35,648 bases of DNA from a virus (IMGVR_UViG_3300046012_000558:1-35648); one strand, 5' to 3'; numbered from the stretch's first letter, positions 17,169-25,051 are shown. Translations and numbers: made by a program. The notes: generated by a model from the letters alone, not told the origin.

Positions 17169-19334
17169 TTAAACTACCGGTCTTGAGCCAAATACATACA
17201 TATTTGTAGCAGAATTACTTGGTTGTAATACTAAAAAATCAAATGGATTTGTAAGGCTTTTTCCAAAAGCTGAAGAGTTTATAAAATTTGTTGCTGCGGG
17301 TGTAACTGTTGATCCATTCAGCCCAATGTTCATTACTCTCACCGATTTGTAAAAAAGTGTTGTTGGAATAATCACTGAGACGGTATTTGATGTCGTATCT
17401 GCATAAATAATGTCTTCATTTCCTGTAGCTATATAATTTGATGCCGATGTGGTCACTATATTCAGACCCGTTAAATTTACCTCTATTCCGCTTGGGTCCA
17501 ATGAATATAAATTACCATCAGATTTTGGATAAACCTTGTTACCACCAGTGGGAGTAGATGGCGTAGTAATGGCTTTCAAATAAATATCAGCCGATGAGCT
17601 AATAATTGACTGTAATGCTACGGTTGTCGAATAGCCAAAACCTATTCTTCCTCCTGTGGGATTGATCCACAATGGCGAACTTCCGCCAACCCCATCCAAG
17701 GAGTCAATTGTCATGCCTGAATTGACATTATCCCAATCCAATTTTAATAATTCATTTCCCGGGCTCCCTACATACAACGGACAATCGGAAAGATAAAGCT
17801 GATTTAATACTGTTGTTGATCCTCCATCTAGAATTATCGAGCCTGCTCCCGAATTTGCATTTAAAACCAGCTGCCCTATTCCAGATATTAGATTGAGAGC
17901 TCCTCCGCTTGTGATTGCGAATGAGGTTGCCCCTCCAGTGATTGTAGAGATTCCAGATATTCCCGTAAGAGTTAAATCAACAAAGGTTGGGCTGTAAGTT
18001 GGATCAAGCTGAAAATCTGCGCTTACTAATTGCACGCCATTAGATGCGGTATATGTTACCCCCATTGCGCTTAAATCATATTCTGTTCCAGCACTATCCT
18101 TCCAAAACGCTTTAGCTGTACCGCTGATATCCTTAGAATAAAATTTCACGCCACTGGGGGGCGTTGATGGCTCGGACATTGTGGCAAAGTATAAATCGCC
18201 GTTAATATTAAAAGAGCTTTGCAGGGATGCAAGAGTGTTGAAAGCTACTCCCACTCGTCCATTGACTGGGTCAGAATTCGCAGATGGATTGAGATGTAAA
18301 AAATATGATCCAAACTCACTAACCGAATCGATAATGCTATATGCGTCTGTTGGGTGACAGCCTAATTTTAAATTCCTTTGAGGATTAGTTTCATCCCGCA
18401 AAATTAATTGATTTGCCGAACCATCATATGTTCCGATAACGGTCAATCCATGCGCATGAACAGGAAAATCAGCGGCAGGATTTCCGTCTCCGGTTTTTCC
18501 AAGCCCCACATTTCCACCATACGCGCCTACATAAGAATTTTCTGGCGTGCTTGTTAGATAATTAAACCCTTGCAGATTTGCTCCGCCAACCGCCTCTCCA
18601 CCGATTAATATCCCTATCTTCCCACTTACTATGCCTGCATTATCAGTAAAGACAATCTGCGGGTCATCAGTAACTGCGGAGATATCCCCCCCAACAGAAA
18701 ACATAGTTAATGGCGTGTCAAAATAATTTACGCTAACTTTCCCGCCGTCCGTTAAAAGATGTATTCCGTCCGTTCTGAAGCGAATAGTGTTTGCCTGCGC
18801 TGAAATATCTAAATCAGCTGTACTTTGCAACAGCAAAGTAGTAAGCGATGCTAATGTCGCATCGCTGGTAGTTAATAAATCCTGGTCAAGAGAAGAATCA
18901 TCCAGAACGCTTAATGTTTTTGAAACGCCCCCGCCAGACAATGTAAATCCATCGGTCAACGGTGGCGGATTGTCTAAGATAAAGTCTGAGCCTGAAATAG
19001 TTAATGTGCGAGGAATCACGCCAGAGGTCAATGAGAAGCCGTCGGCATTATCAAGAAGGGAGCCAGCCCATTCAAAACCGAACGCCGCCGATGATTGCGC
19101 GCGAAGCAATGTATTGTTGGCCCCTATCCCAAGACGACCAAAAACGGTTGAAAAACCTAGCAAATCACCTTTGGTGGTCAGCTTTGCTATTTGAGCCTGG
19201 AACGTTCCGAAAGGAACCTTATTGGTTACCGCAGAAGGAGTTCCCACATTTTGGGACATGGGCAATAAGTCTGTTGCCTGGTAGGGCGTCGTAGCAAGGG
19301 GAAGCCCCGAAATTCTTTCATCTGATGCGGACAT
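17169..19334 (-). CDS. Second tail fibre-like structural protein
   Basis: 721 residues, rich in Ser, Thr, Gly and beta-strand patterns. It opens with DERISGLPLATTPYQATDLL, a start common in phage fibre and neck-fibre proteins, then has repeated blocks of the form GRVGVAFNTLASLQSS / GRIGFGYSTTVALQSI each followed by a phrase ending in YSKDISG or YPKSDGN, indicating internally duplicated shaft modules. The position upstream of the terminase genes is unusual for a main fibre. It may be an accessory adhesin or decoration. The sequence has no chaperone or endosialidase motif. Confidence 0.7.
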   Translation of the reverse strand: MSASDERISGLPLATTPYQATDLLPMSQNVGTPSAVTNKVPFGTFQAQIAKLTTKGDLLGFSTVFGRLGIGANNTLLRAQSSAAFGFEWAGSLLDNADGFSLTSGVIPRTLTISGSDFILDNPPPLTDGFTLSGGGVSKTLSVLDDSSLDQDLLTTSDATLASLTTLLLQSTADLDISAQANTIRFRTDGIHLLTDGGKVSVNYFDTPLTMFSVGGDISAVTDDPQIVFTDNAGIVSGKIGILIGGEAVGGANLQGFNYLTSTPENSYVGAYGGNVGLGKTGDGNPAADFPVHAHGLTVIGTYDGSANQLILRDETNPQRNLKLGCHPTDAYSIIDSVSEFGSYFLHLNPSANSDPVNGRVGVAFNTLASLQSSFNINGDLYFATMSEPSTPPSGVKFYSKDISGTAKAFWKDSAGTEYDLSAMGVTYTASNGVQLVSADFQLDPTYSPTFVDLTLTGISGISTITGGATSFAITSGGALNLISGIGQLVLNANSGAGSIILDGGSTTVLNQLYLSDCPLYVGSPGNELLKLDWDNVNSGMTIDSLDGVGGSSPLWINPTGGRIGFGYSTTVALQSIISSSADIYLKAITTPSTPTGGNKVYPKSDGNLYSLDPSGIEVNLTGLNIVTTSASNYIATGNEDIIYADTTSNTVSVIIPTTLFYKSVRVMNIGLNGSTVTPAATNFINSSAFGKSLTNPFDFLVLQPSNSATNMYVFGSRPVV

Positions 19335-19336
19335 AG

Positions 19337-19561
19337 TTAGCTCTCTTGTAGAATCTTAAAACCGTTTTCTTGAAGTAGAAAACCATCGTTTTCTTGTAGC
19401 AATGCGCCCCCTGGACACACCACGTCAATCAATATTCCAAATCCATTCTCTTGTAATAACCGAAATCCATTCTCTTGAAGCAAAAATCCTGTGCAGGGCG
19501 GTGTTCTAGCTCCCCGCGTATAACAAGCAATATAGTTTTGATTCAGCGCATCGCGGGACAT
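19337..19561 (-). CDS. LLQENGF-repeat small protein
   Basis: 74 residues. After a Cys-containing N-terminus (CYTRGARTPPC) come degenerate repeats of a 7-9 residue unit: FLLQENGF, RLLQENGF, ALLQENDG, FLLQENGF, KILQES. Short LLxE(N/D)G repeats are seen in small proteins encoded next to phage structural genes, with unknown function. It lies between the DUF6582-like gene and the fibre-like gene, with a 2-base gap to the latter. Confidence 0.65.
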   Translation of the reverse strand: MSRDALNQNYIACYTRGARTPPCTGFLLQENGFRLLQENGFGILIDVVCPGGALLQENDGFLLQENGFKILQES

Positions 19562-19771
19562 TTAGCATTTACCCTTCTTGAGCATCCGATTTGCCTTTGC
19601 GTCGATTTTCTTCTTTTCAGATTCGGTGATTTTCCCTTTCTTTACCATCTGCGTAGCCCGTGCTTTTGCATTGGCCGCATGACTTTTATCTGGCATCGGG
19701 TATTTTTTTTCGGAGGGGAGGCCAAAGGTTGATTTTTTTAATGCGCTACGCACTTTTGATGTGAGATTCAT
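19562..19771 (-). CDS. Small basic protein, DUF6582-like
   Basis: 69 residues from the ATG at 19771 (a GTG at 19780 is also possible). It contains LPSEKKYPMPDKSHAANAKA and a lysine-rich repeat KIDAKANRMLKK, the signature of a small phage protein family that I place with DUF6582; the function is unknown. It is the first gene of the terminase/portal transcript, about 35 bases after a late promoter. Confidence 0.75.
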   Translation of the reverse strand: MNLTSKVRSALKKSTFGLPSEKKYPMPDKSHAANAKARATQMVKKGKITESEKKKIDAKANRMLKKGKC

Positions 19772-19804
19772 GTCAACCACCCCGTCGGGAATAAGATAGG
19801 GATT

Positions 19805-19850
19805 ATTTTACTGAAGTTTCAAGTAGTATGCAACTGATATTTTCAGCAAT
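19805..19850 (-). promoter_or_regulatory. Late promoter of the packaging/fibre operon
   Basis: On the - strand TTGCAT (19828-19833) and TAAAAT (19805-19810) are 17 bases apart. The surrounding motif GAAAATATCAGTTGCAT and CAGTAAAAT copies the promoter at 12791-12840, with CAGTTG and CAGTAAA again exactly 17 bases apart. It is the only promoter visible for the seven-gene transcript ending at the 12864-12887 terminator. Confidence 0.65.
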
Positions 19851-19901
19851 AAACGGATATAGCAGTATCAAGACACGCGGATTACTGTATTTTTCGGTAA
19901 A

Positions 19902-20122
19902 TTACTTCTTAGGTTCGGTGCTTTCTTTGAGTTTTAAAAGGATGCCGCCAGTAGTGAGGATGGCTCCAAAGCCGCCAGAAAACTCGAGTGGGTTAAAGTG
20001 GGGAAGGGTGAGGGCGGTAAAAACGATGTGGGAAAGGAAAGGCAGGCTAGGGCGATGAGGATTCGCCCTAGATCGTAGGTTTCATTGTCGATGCCGGTGA
20101 AACAGTCTTTTATAAGTTTCAT
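19902..20122 (-). pseudogene. Frameshifted holin-like small membrane protein
   Basis: From the ATG at 20122 the product begins MKLIKDCFTGIDNETYDLGR, a start shared by a widespread family of phage holin-like membrane proteins, but then turns into a Pro/Ser/Leu run and ends early at 19934. The -1 frame continues correctly as FSGGFGAILTTGGILLKLK and ends at the TAA at 19902. The span of 221 bases is one short of 74 codons, so one base seems missing near the GGGAAAGGAAAGG run at about 20030-20045. It may be a real mutation or a homopolymer error. Restored, it would be 73 residues with two membrane spans. Confidence 0.75.
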
Positions 20123-20133
20123 AATAGGTACAA

Positions 20134-20163
20134 ATTATACCTTTTCTAAACCTTTTCTGAACC
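20134..20163 (-). promoter_or_regulatory. Promoter with tandem 11-bp repeats before the holin-like gene
   Basis: On the - strand TATAAT (20139-20134) lies 16 bases after TTCAGA (20161-20156). The spacer region is made of two tandem 11-bp units, GGTTCAGAAAA and GGTTTAGAAAA, followed by GGTA-TAATTTG-TACC. Only 11 bases separate the -10 from the ATG at 20122, so the leader would be very short. Confidence 0.5.
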
Positions 20164-20531
20164 TATTCGATTACCCTACATAAAAAATTTGTATCTAATT
20201 TTGATTTCGACAGCTCTTCCAAAAAAAATCCGCCCACACAAGAGTGCTCAGACTGCTCAAGATGGCAGCGTCGGGTTTTATCTTCACATTCGCACATTTT
20301 ATGGGCTCCGGAATTTTGTCTTGCCTTTATGTAAGGTACGTATTTCTCTTTTAAATATCTATTGTAATGAATCTCTCCAGCATGCAAAGAAGCAGCAACA
20401 AACCTATCCGGGTCTTTTTTAAATAAATCTTGAACGCCGCGCTTTTCGATGTCCTCTAAAATCCACTTTATTATAAAAGATTTTTTCGGTTCGTGGATAT
20501 GGCAAAGAATTTCCCTTATTTTTTCATTCAT
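20163..20531 (-). CDS. Hypothetical protein with Cys/His-rich C-terminal half
   Basis: 122 residues from the ATG at 20531, which overlaps the upstream gene (ATGAATGA); an upstream extension to 20585 is unnecessary. Residues 1-75 look helical and well ordered (IREILCHIHEPKKSFIIKWI). The C-terminal third (MCECEDKTRRCHLEQSEHSC) has clustered Cys and His but no standard zinc-finger spacing. A +1 frame after about residue 82 also reads plausibly, so a second indel cannot be excluded. No family was recognised. Confidence 0.55.
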   Translation of the reverse strand: MNEKIREILCHIHEPKKSFIIKWILEDIEKRGVQDLFKKDPDRFVAASLHAGEIHYNRYLKEKYVPYIKARQNSGAHKMCECEDKTRRCHLEQSEHSCVGGFFLEELSKSKLDTNFLCRVIE

Positions 20532-20736
20532 TCGCTGATCCAATCCGAAGTTTTTCGTCTGTAACCACTTCAAATTCCCCCTCAATGAATGGCTTATGGT
20601 TATATTTTTTTATGTTGCCGCCATAATTTCTAGCCGGGTGGACGCTCACCAAATATCTCAAAGCATCCAAGTGGTGATCAGACGGAAGCTCAAATAGCTC
20701 ACCAGGAAATCCAAAAGTAGATGCTATATCTTTCAT
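20524..20736 (-). CDS. Small hypothetical protein
   Basis: 70 residues with AAGGG upstream of the ATG. It contains FELPSDHHLDALRYLVSVHP; a His/Asp-rich LDALRYL segment of this kind is common near the C-terminus of phage terminases and other nucleases, but this protein is too short to be one. It is the first gene after the operator-like palindrome at 20782-20801 and is coupled to the next gene. Confidence 0.6.
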   Translation of the reverse strand: MKDIASTFGFPGELFELPSDHHLDALRYLVSVHPARNYGGNIKKYNHKPFIEGEFEVVTDEKLRIGSANE

Positions 20737-20781
20737 TACAACCCTTGCTTATGTTACAATTAAATATCATCCATCATATTA

Positions 20782-20801
20782 CCGGTAATTGTTATTACCG
20801 G
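20782..20801. promoter_or_regulatory. CCGGTAAT palindrome, operator candidate A
   Basis: CCGGTAAT-TGTT-ATTACCGG is a perfect inverted repeat of 8-base arms, 45 bases upstream of the gene starting at 20736. Two 20-bp relatives lie at 30855-30874 and 30931-30950 before the replication genes. The rest of the 20737-20908 interval is AT-rich, with one 5-bp CGAAG/CTTCG inverted repeat. Confidence 0.6.
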
Positions 20802-20908
20802 AAATAGTGATTATGATTGTTTTTTGCGAAAATCCATATAAAGCGAAGCAGATCCTTTACTTCGTTTTCTTATAGTAATTCTTAAGCCAAATATTTTATA
20901 GGTAGGAA

Positions 20909-21013
20909 TTATCCTATATCGCTCGCTGAATTAATTTTTTCATTTTTTCGCGCCCCATTAAAAGCACTTAGTTGGGCGAAAAGAATTAAGACCATCATTA
21001 CCCCAAAATACAT
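20909..21013 (-). CDS. Possible small membrane peptide after holin
   Basis: A 34-residue frame, MYFGVMMVLILFAQLSAFNG followed by a charged tail. One hydrophobic helix then Arg/Lys/Glu. It is directly downstream of the M15 endolysin/holin pair, where spanins or other small lysis peptides often lie. There is no clear ribosome-binding site, so it may be non-coding. Confidence 0.3.
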   Translation of the reverse strand: MYFGVMMVLILFAQLSAFNGARKNEKINSASDIG

Positions 21014-21045
21014 CAGGCGATGAACGCAGGGTGCCAAATAATTGA

Positions 21046-21330
21046 TTAACCTCTGGGGGTATTGCCGACATTTCCTTTCTCCTGCTCATTTTTTTTCCAA
21101 ATTGCTTCATATAATTCAATTCTTTTCGATAATAACCCTCCTTCTTTGGTCAACCGAGCTTCTTCTCTTAAAAGTTCGAACGCGGGCTTAAACATATAAT
21201 AAACTGCCATGCCGTATATTACGCCAATCATCCAAGATTTCACGGTTTCATGGCCGCCAAAAATCAATAAAGCAACAGGAATAACCGTGACCAATAAAAT
21301 AAAACTGCCGTACACTAATAATCTATTCAT
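21046..21330 (-). CDS. Putative holin
   Basis: 94 residues from the ATG at 21330, with GGAGG at ideal spacing and an ATGA overlap with the endolysin stop. There are two hydrophobic spans (residues about 4-25, YGSFILLVTVIPVALLIFGG, and 31-48, WMIGVIYGMAVYYMF) followed by a charged cytoplasmic helix. Two spans, a charged tail and coupling to an endolysin make a holin the best reading; it belongs to no family I can name. Confidence 0.7.
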   Translation of the reverse strand: MNRLLVYGSFILLVTVIPVALLIFGGHETVKSWMIGVIYGMAVYYMFKPAFELLREEARLTKEGGLLSKRIELYEAIWKKNEQEKGNVGNTPRG

Positions 21331-21719
21331 ATTTCCTCCACTATTTCCCAATGCGGGTAGTCTTTAAATGTGTTCCAGTCGCCACCCCACTTTATCAGGC
21401 TGGTAATTTTCTTCTCAAATGACAGCCTATTTCTAACGGCTTTAACGTAGCTCGCGAACTTTTTAAATTCCTCTATGTTATCCCAGTCCACAGGGTAAGG
21501 CACAACATCGACAGACTGGCTAGGCATAGAATTATGTTTGCTATGAGGCCAGCGCAATCGCGAATTACCTGCCTTAAAAGCTCTGGTCTGGTCGGCTTCG
21601 TTTCTGAACCCGCAGAGGATGGAACAGTCATAAGCTATGATTACCTCGTTAAATAGCGTTTGTAAATCAGAGTGGCATGTAGCAAGAGCTTCGCGTGAGC
21701 GTGGGCTAAAAGATGGCAT
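21327..21719 (-). CDS. M15-family peptidase endolysin
   Basis: 130 residues, the usual size of phage L-alanyl-D-glutamate/D-Ala-D-Ala-type peptidases. The zinc motif appears as SKHNSMPSQSVDVVPYP, giving ligands H62 and D71, and the second part WGGDWNTFKDYPHWE gives H123 and a catalytic acidic residue nearby. No signal peptide, so a holin is needed for release. It cleaves peptide cross-links of peptidoglycan at lysis. Its start overlaps the stop of the upstream 61-residue gene. Confidence 0.88.
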   Translation of the reverse strand: MPSFSPRSREALATCHSDLQTLFNEVIIAYDCSILCGFRNEADQTRAFKAGNSRLRWPHSKHNSMPSQSVDVVPYPVDWDNIEEFKKFASYVKAVRNRLSFEKKITSLIKWGGDWNTFKDYPHWEIVEEI

Positions 21720-21904
21720 TAATGTTCCTTTCTTTTTTTTTGTATTTCATATATTGCTTTCCCAAGCGAAAGCTGAATAAATTTTGTAAATTTTTCGTCC
21801 GTATGGCCTGGATTACCATCCCAATAAAATTCAATCTTCATCCCCTCTTCAAAGTTAGTCACTACGAAGTGATCGTATTTGTAGTTTTTTTCAAATCTCT
21901 TCAT
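21719..21904 (-). CDS. Small hypothetical protein
   Basis: 61 residues from the ATG at 21904; a start at 21913 is also in frame but has the Shine-Dalgarno too close. It is a compact alpha/beta-like sequence (YDHFVVTNFEEGMKIEFYW) with a lysine-rich tail. It is coupled to the endolysin gene. No family was recognised. Confidence 0.6.
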   Translation of the reverse strand: MKRFEKNYKYDHFVVTNFEEGMKIEFYWDGNPGHTDEKFTKFIQLSLGKAIYEIQKKRKEH

Positions 21905-21941
21905 AGGGCTCATTTCCTGGCATTATTCCCATCAGATTTAA

Positions 21942-22157
21942 TCATCTCCACCCTTCCCCATCGGCATAATCATTTATTGATTTTGCGAGATTTTTCGCTT
22001 CCTGTGGGGAGAAAGAAAGGTGGACCTCTTCTTCTCCATTATAAAAAGATACCTTTACCATATTGGTCGGAACCTGTATTTCTGAGTCATATCCGATTAT
22101 TACGCCTGGTCCTTCAATAGTTTTATACCAGCCTGCCCTAGAACGGTATATCATCAT
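21942..22157 (-). CDS. Small hypothetical protein after SSB
   Basis: About 71 residues from adjacent ATGs at 22157/22154, which overlap the DDDIPF codons of SSB in another frame. The sequence has [20 protein letters not shown], a beta hairpin followed by a helix ([14 protein letters not shown]). The longer frame to 22268 lies inside SSB and is rejected. No family was recognised. Confidence 0.6.
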   Translation of the reverse strand: MMIYRSRAGWYKTIEGPGVIIGYDSEIQVPTNMVKVSFYNGEEEVHLSFSPQEAKNLAKSINDYADGEGWR

Positions 22158-22617
22158 CTGAAAATGTACTCCCTTGTCGCAACCCTCCCGGGTATGTCCC
22201 TGCACCATGCGCGGCAGTCCCGCCGCTCGCTTCCGCGTATGCCCTGCTTTCATCATACCCTCCTCCACTATTGCTGCCTTTGCTATCCAACATCTGCATT
22301 TCAGATGCGACTATTTCCGTTGCGTAGCGGTCACCTCCTATTTTTTCATCAAACCATTTCCTGGTTTGCAGCTTACCCTCGATATAGATTTTGCTGCCCT
22401 TGTTTAAGTACTGCCCAGTCACTTCAGCCAGACGGCCATACATTACCACCCTATGCCACTCTGTCTGCTCTTTCTTCTCGCCGGTTGTCTTGTCTTTCCA
22501 TGTTTCGGTAGTGGCGATAGATATCGCGCACACAGAGTTGCCATTAGTAAGCTTCTTCACTTCTGGCTTTTGTCCAAGATGGCCTAGTATGATTACTTTA
22601 TTTACGCCTTTGCTCAT
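22138..22617 (-). CDS. ssb: Single-stranded DNA-binding protein
   Basis: 159 residues. The OB-fold is clear ([17 protein letters not shown], then [15 protein letters not shown] and [15 protein letters not shown]), followed by a Gly/Ala-rich linker and the acidic tip DDDIPF that recruits partner proteins. Length and tip match bacterial and phage SSB of proteobacteria. It probably works with the RecT annealase and the replication proteins. It is coupled (TAATG) to the preceding gene. Confidence 0.95.
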   Translation of the reverse strand: MSKGVNKVIILGHLGQKPEVKKLTNGNSVCAISIATTETWKDKTTGEKKEQTEWHRVVMYGRLAEVTGQYLNKGSKIYIEGKLQTRKWFDEKIGGDRYATEIVASEMQMLDSKGSNSGGGYDESRAYAEASGGTAAHGAGTYPGGLRQGSTFSDDDIPF

Positions 22618-22889
22618 TATTGGTTTGCCTTTTCTGCTCTGTACTCTTTTAGAATATCTTTTAAAGCTGCGTAAAACTTTCTTGCTAAGCCTTCTCTATC
22701 AAAAAATGATTCACTATTAAATATATATTCTCCATCAATATCTCTCTCTAGCGATATCCAGCCCACTCTGTAAACATTTCTGTCGTTAATTATGTCAGTG
22801 TCGCTCATCAAGCTAACCATAGCATCACAGTCATGTTCTGTAAATTCTTGTGTAGCCTGTATTAAGTTATTGCACAACAAACAGCTCAT
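22617..22889 (-). CDS. Hypothetical protein upstream of SSB
   Basis: 90 residues starting [11 protein letters not shown] (CxxC near the N-terminus) with GAGGG upstream. The middle contains [20 protein letters not shown] and the C-terminus is an amphipathic helix. The single CxxC pair is too little to call a zinc finger. Translational coupling to SSB suggests a DNA-metabolism context only. Confidence 0.65.
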   Translation of the reverse strand: MSCLLCNNLIQATQEFTEHDCDAMVSLMSDTDIINDRNVYRVGWISLERDIDGEYIFNSESFFDREGLARKFYAALKDILKEYRAEKANQ

Positions 22890-22937
22890 TTATATTGCCC
22901 TCAAATAAATTAAAAATGCAGAAACCCCACGAACCCC

Positions 22938-23141
22938 CTAAATTCTTCTATTCCAATTTCGTAACGCCTGTTCTCGCGTCTCGCACAGACCTCCGGATTC
23001 TATTCCGCAATCATCCCCGTCGCATATTACAACAAATTCAATGCCACTCCGCGCTGAAGCTTCATGCAGGGTTGCAGATTCCCCGCAAAACGGACATGAT
23101 TTCAGTGCAGCAGCACCTTCTTTTGTATTTTCATTTATCAT
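22938..23141 (-). CDS. Lar-like zinc-ribbon protein
   Basis: 67 residues from the ATG at 23141, which has GGA upstream and overlaps the preceding stop. The motif LKSCPFCGESATLHE, a second Cys pair (ICDGDDCG) and the ending EQALRNWNRR match the Lar/restriction-alleviation type zinc ribbon family, common in phages. Anti-restriction activity is known for Rac Lar but cannot be assumed for this relative. Confidence 0.8.
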   Translation of the reverse strand: MINENTKEGAAALKSCPFCGESATLHEASARSGIEFVVICDGDDCGIESGGLCETREQALRNWNRRI

Positions 23142-23427
23142 TATTATTCCACGCATATACGTGCCAAACGTACAAACCAACTTCTGCTGTTCCAATATAT
23201 CTGCTAGATTGCATTACAGGCTTCATCTTAGGAAAATCAACTCCAGTCCCTACTACTAAGAACTCTTGCATGCAATGCCTCCCCTCGCTGACTATAAGAT
23301 GTTCCACCCAAAGCGTTAGCTTGCCTCCTTGGCTTTTAACGCATAAAAACTGCAAAACTGGAGGCATAGAAATCCCCCTCACTTCATTAAAAAAATCCAA
23401 TTCATATTTATATATTTTTCTCGTCAT
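23131..23427 (-). CDS. DUF7352-like phage protein
   Basis: 98 residues from the ATG at 23427 (GGGGAAGA upstream). It has the family pattern IYKYELDF...ISMPPVLQFLCV...LTLWVEH, FLVVGTGVDF and a terminal YVWHVYAW. This small beta-barrel-like family is widespread in phage early operons and has no known function. Confidence 0.72.
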   Translation of the reverse strand: MTRKIYKYELDFFNEVRGISMPPVLQFLCVKSQGGKLTLWVEHLIVSEGRHCMQEFLVVGTGVDFPKMKPVMQSSRYIGTAEVGLYVWHVYAWNNNDK

Positions 23428-23677
23428 TCTTCCCCACCCCCACAGGCTTACCAACTATCCTCGATACCGAGTTATCAGGCGCAACCATTAATCTGCCAGC
23501 TTTAATTAATTTTTTCCTTAGCTTCTCTAGCTCTTCTTCGCTCCATTGATAAAGCTCTTTCTCCGTCTTCGCAAGCTCCCTTGCAAAATACCATAAAGAA
23601 AAAACAAGCCCACAAAGCAACCCGCTTAGATTCCCAATCAAGAAAACATCAAGCAAAAGCATATCGTTATCGGTCAT
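23408..23677 (-). CDS. Single-pass membrane protein
   Basis: 89 residues. One hydrophobic span near the N-terminus (FLIGNLSGLLCGLVFSLWYF) is followed by a charged helix (KTEKELYQWSEEELEKLRKK) predicted to be cytoplasmic. The start overlaps the preceding stop (ATGA). Function unknown; its position away from the lysis genes argues against a main holin. Confidence 0.65.
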   Translation of the reverse strand: MTDNDMLLLDVFLIGNLSGLLCGLVFSLWYFARELAKTEKELYQWSEEELEKLRKKLIKAGRLMVAPDNSVSRIVGKPVGVGKNDEKNI

Positions 23678-24861
23678 GCATCTCTCTCGGGAGGAACTAT
23701 TGCCTTATCTAGCTCACCTATGAGGGCGTCGGCCCATTTAACAAATGCCCGAACATGAATCTCTTTCTGCGTGCTCGTAAGAAACCCATGCATCGCCATA
23801 GCGGCGAAATAGTCGCGCCTGGATAGTTTCTCATTATTAATAGCTATATGCGTATTGGGAGATTGTGTAAGCTTAGCCTGCAGCTCTTCTAGCGCCGAAG
23901 CGCGTCCATTTTCATAACCCCTATCGTAGCCATCATTCCAATCCGAAGCTTTATGCTCATGCGAGCCAGAACACTTATCCGGGATTTCCGGATAACTGGG
24001 CGGGGCAGATATATCACATGGGTTTTCGCATTTTGCGCACTCGAGCCATACAGGAGCGCCACAACATTTGATTTTATCATCTTGCCGAGGCTCATCATCA
24101 AGCTCTTCGACGAGGTCGCCGTCGTGTGTAATCCCGACCGCCAAATATTTTCCTTTTTCCGTCCAACAGAATTCAAATATTTCATCGGAAAATGGATATA
24201 GCATTCCGATCTCGCTTATCATCCTCATTTCCCCAGTTATCTCTCCATTACGCATCCTATACCGCTTGCCAACCTTGGGCGGAACTGTTGGCAATTCTTC
24301 GGCGCAGAGTAAGCAATAACCTTTAAATCCTAATGGGTGGGAACATTCATGTTTACCTATCTGCGGAACTTCTGACGCATTACTATAAGCCTGTCGGGTT
24401 TCTTGAAGTAAGCCTGACATGCTAAAGCACGATATTTTTTCTATTCCTGGGGATTTAGGGGATTTGTAAACAGCAGACTCTTCGTTTTTTAGATTTTCTT
24501 CAATTTTTTGCGGAATACATAAGCAGCCGCATTTAGAACAACAACCAATATCTCTTGGATACATTCCGCTTCCGCAGCATGAGCTTCTTATTATGTCGCA
24601 ATTCGGATTTACTAAGCTCGAAATCTCTTCGTGCACTTTTTCAGCAGAAGCAGGAGTTACGATGACTTCTTCGATGAGGTCGTGTATGCTTGCGCCGCCG
24701 GTAATCCATTGATTGCCAAACTCCTCCCATGTCATCAAGGAGGCTTCTCTATCTTCACATGTAAAGATTATTGCCCCTCTTGGCGTTTTTGCCTTTTTTA
24801 TCGGGTAAATTATACCGCTTCGTGAACGATAAGATTTCCCATCTTCAAGCTTTAGTGTCAT
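23674..24861 (-). CDS. 395-residue mosaic protein with duplicated Tudor-like/Zn modules
   Basis: The protein appears built from pieces that other phages encode separately. Residues 5-66 (DGKSYRSRSGIIYPI to DLIEEV) and 197-255 (VGKRYRMRNGEITGE to DLVEEL) are diverged copies of one beta-rich module ending in a conserved DL(I/V)EE. Each is followed by Cys-rich stretches (CCGSG and CCSKCGC at 95-113; CCGAP and CAKCENPC at 266-282). A His/Cys group HECSHPLGFKGYCLLC sits at 171-186, and residues 345-385 carry a DYFAAMAMHGFL helix typical of small phage proteins. Function unknown. Confidence 0.7.
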   Translation of the reverse strand: MTLKLEDGKSYRSRSGIIYPIKKAKTPRGAIIFTCEDREASLMTWEEFGNQWITGGASIHDLIEEVIVTPASAEKVHEEISSLVNPNCDIIRSSCCGSGMYPRDIGCCSKCGCLCIPQKIEENLKNEESAVYKSPKSPGIEKISCFSMSGLLQETRQAYSNASEVPQIGKHECSHPLGFKGYCLLCAEELPTVPPKVGKRYRMRNGEITGEMRMISEIGMLYPFSDEIFEFCWTEKGKYLAVGITHDGDLVEELDDEPRQDDKIKCCGAPVWLECAKCENPCDISAPPSYPEIPDKCSGSHEHKASDWNDGYDRGYENGRASALEELQAKLTQSPNTHIAINNEKLSRRDYFAAMAMHGFLTSTQKEIHVRAFVKWADALIGELDKAIVPPERDA

Positions 24862-25051
24862 TTTTCATTACCCTTTCTATGATTTCGATTGCTTTTTTAA
24901 AGCATGCTGTTTGAGAAATTTTTATACTTCTTTCGCGCCGAATATCTTCTTCGGAAGAATAGAAAGATAATCGCGTATCGCAATATCTTTCTTCGCTTAA
25001 AATATAAAAATTAATTATCGAAATAATCTCTTTCGCCTGTTCGTCAGTCAT
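24845..25051 (-). CDS. Small helical protein, MTDEQAK start
   Basis: 68 residues from the ATG at 25051, with GAGGAG upstream; the longer frame to 25123 lies in the neighbour. It starts with the same 23 bases as the next gene (encoding MTDEQAK). Mostly helical (EIISIINFYILSEERY, FKKAIEIIERVMKN). No family was recognised. Confidence 0.65.
   Translation of the reverse strand: MTDEQAKEIISIINFYILSEERYCDTRLSFYSSEEDIRRERSIKISQTACFKKAIEIIERVMKNDTKA

Noticed and set aside
17169-19334. Diversity-generating retroelement target in the fibre-like gene
   Set aside because: There is no reverse transcriptase gene and no template/variable repeat pair in the window.
20163-20345. Frameshift in the gene at 20163-20531
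   Set aside because: A +1 frame after about residue 82 looks plausible, but no known family was available to prove it.
22895-23491. 198-codon + strand frame opposite the Lar-like and DUF7352-like genes
   Set aside because: Both - strand genes have family motifs and good starts; this is a shadow.
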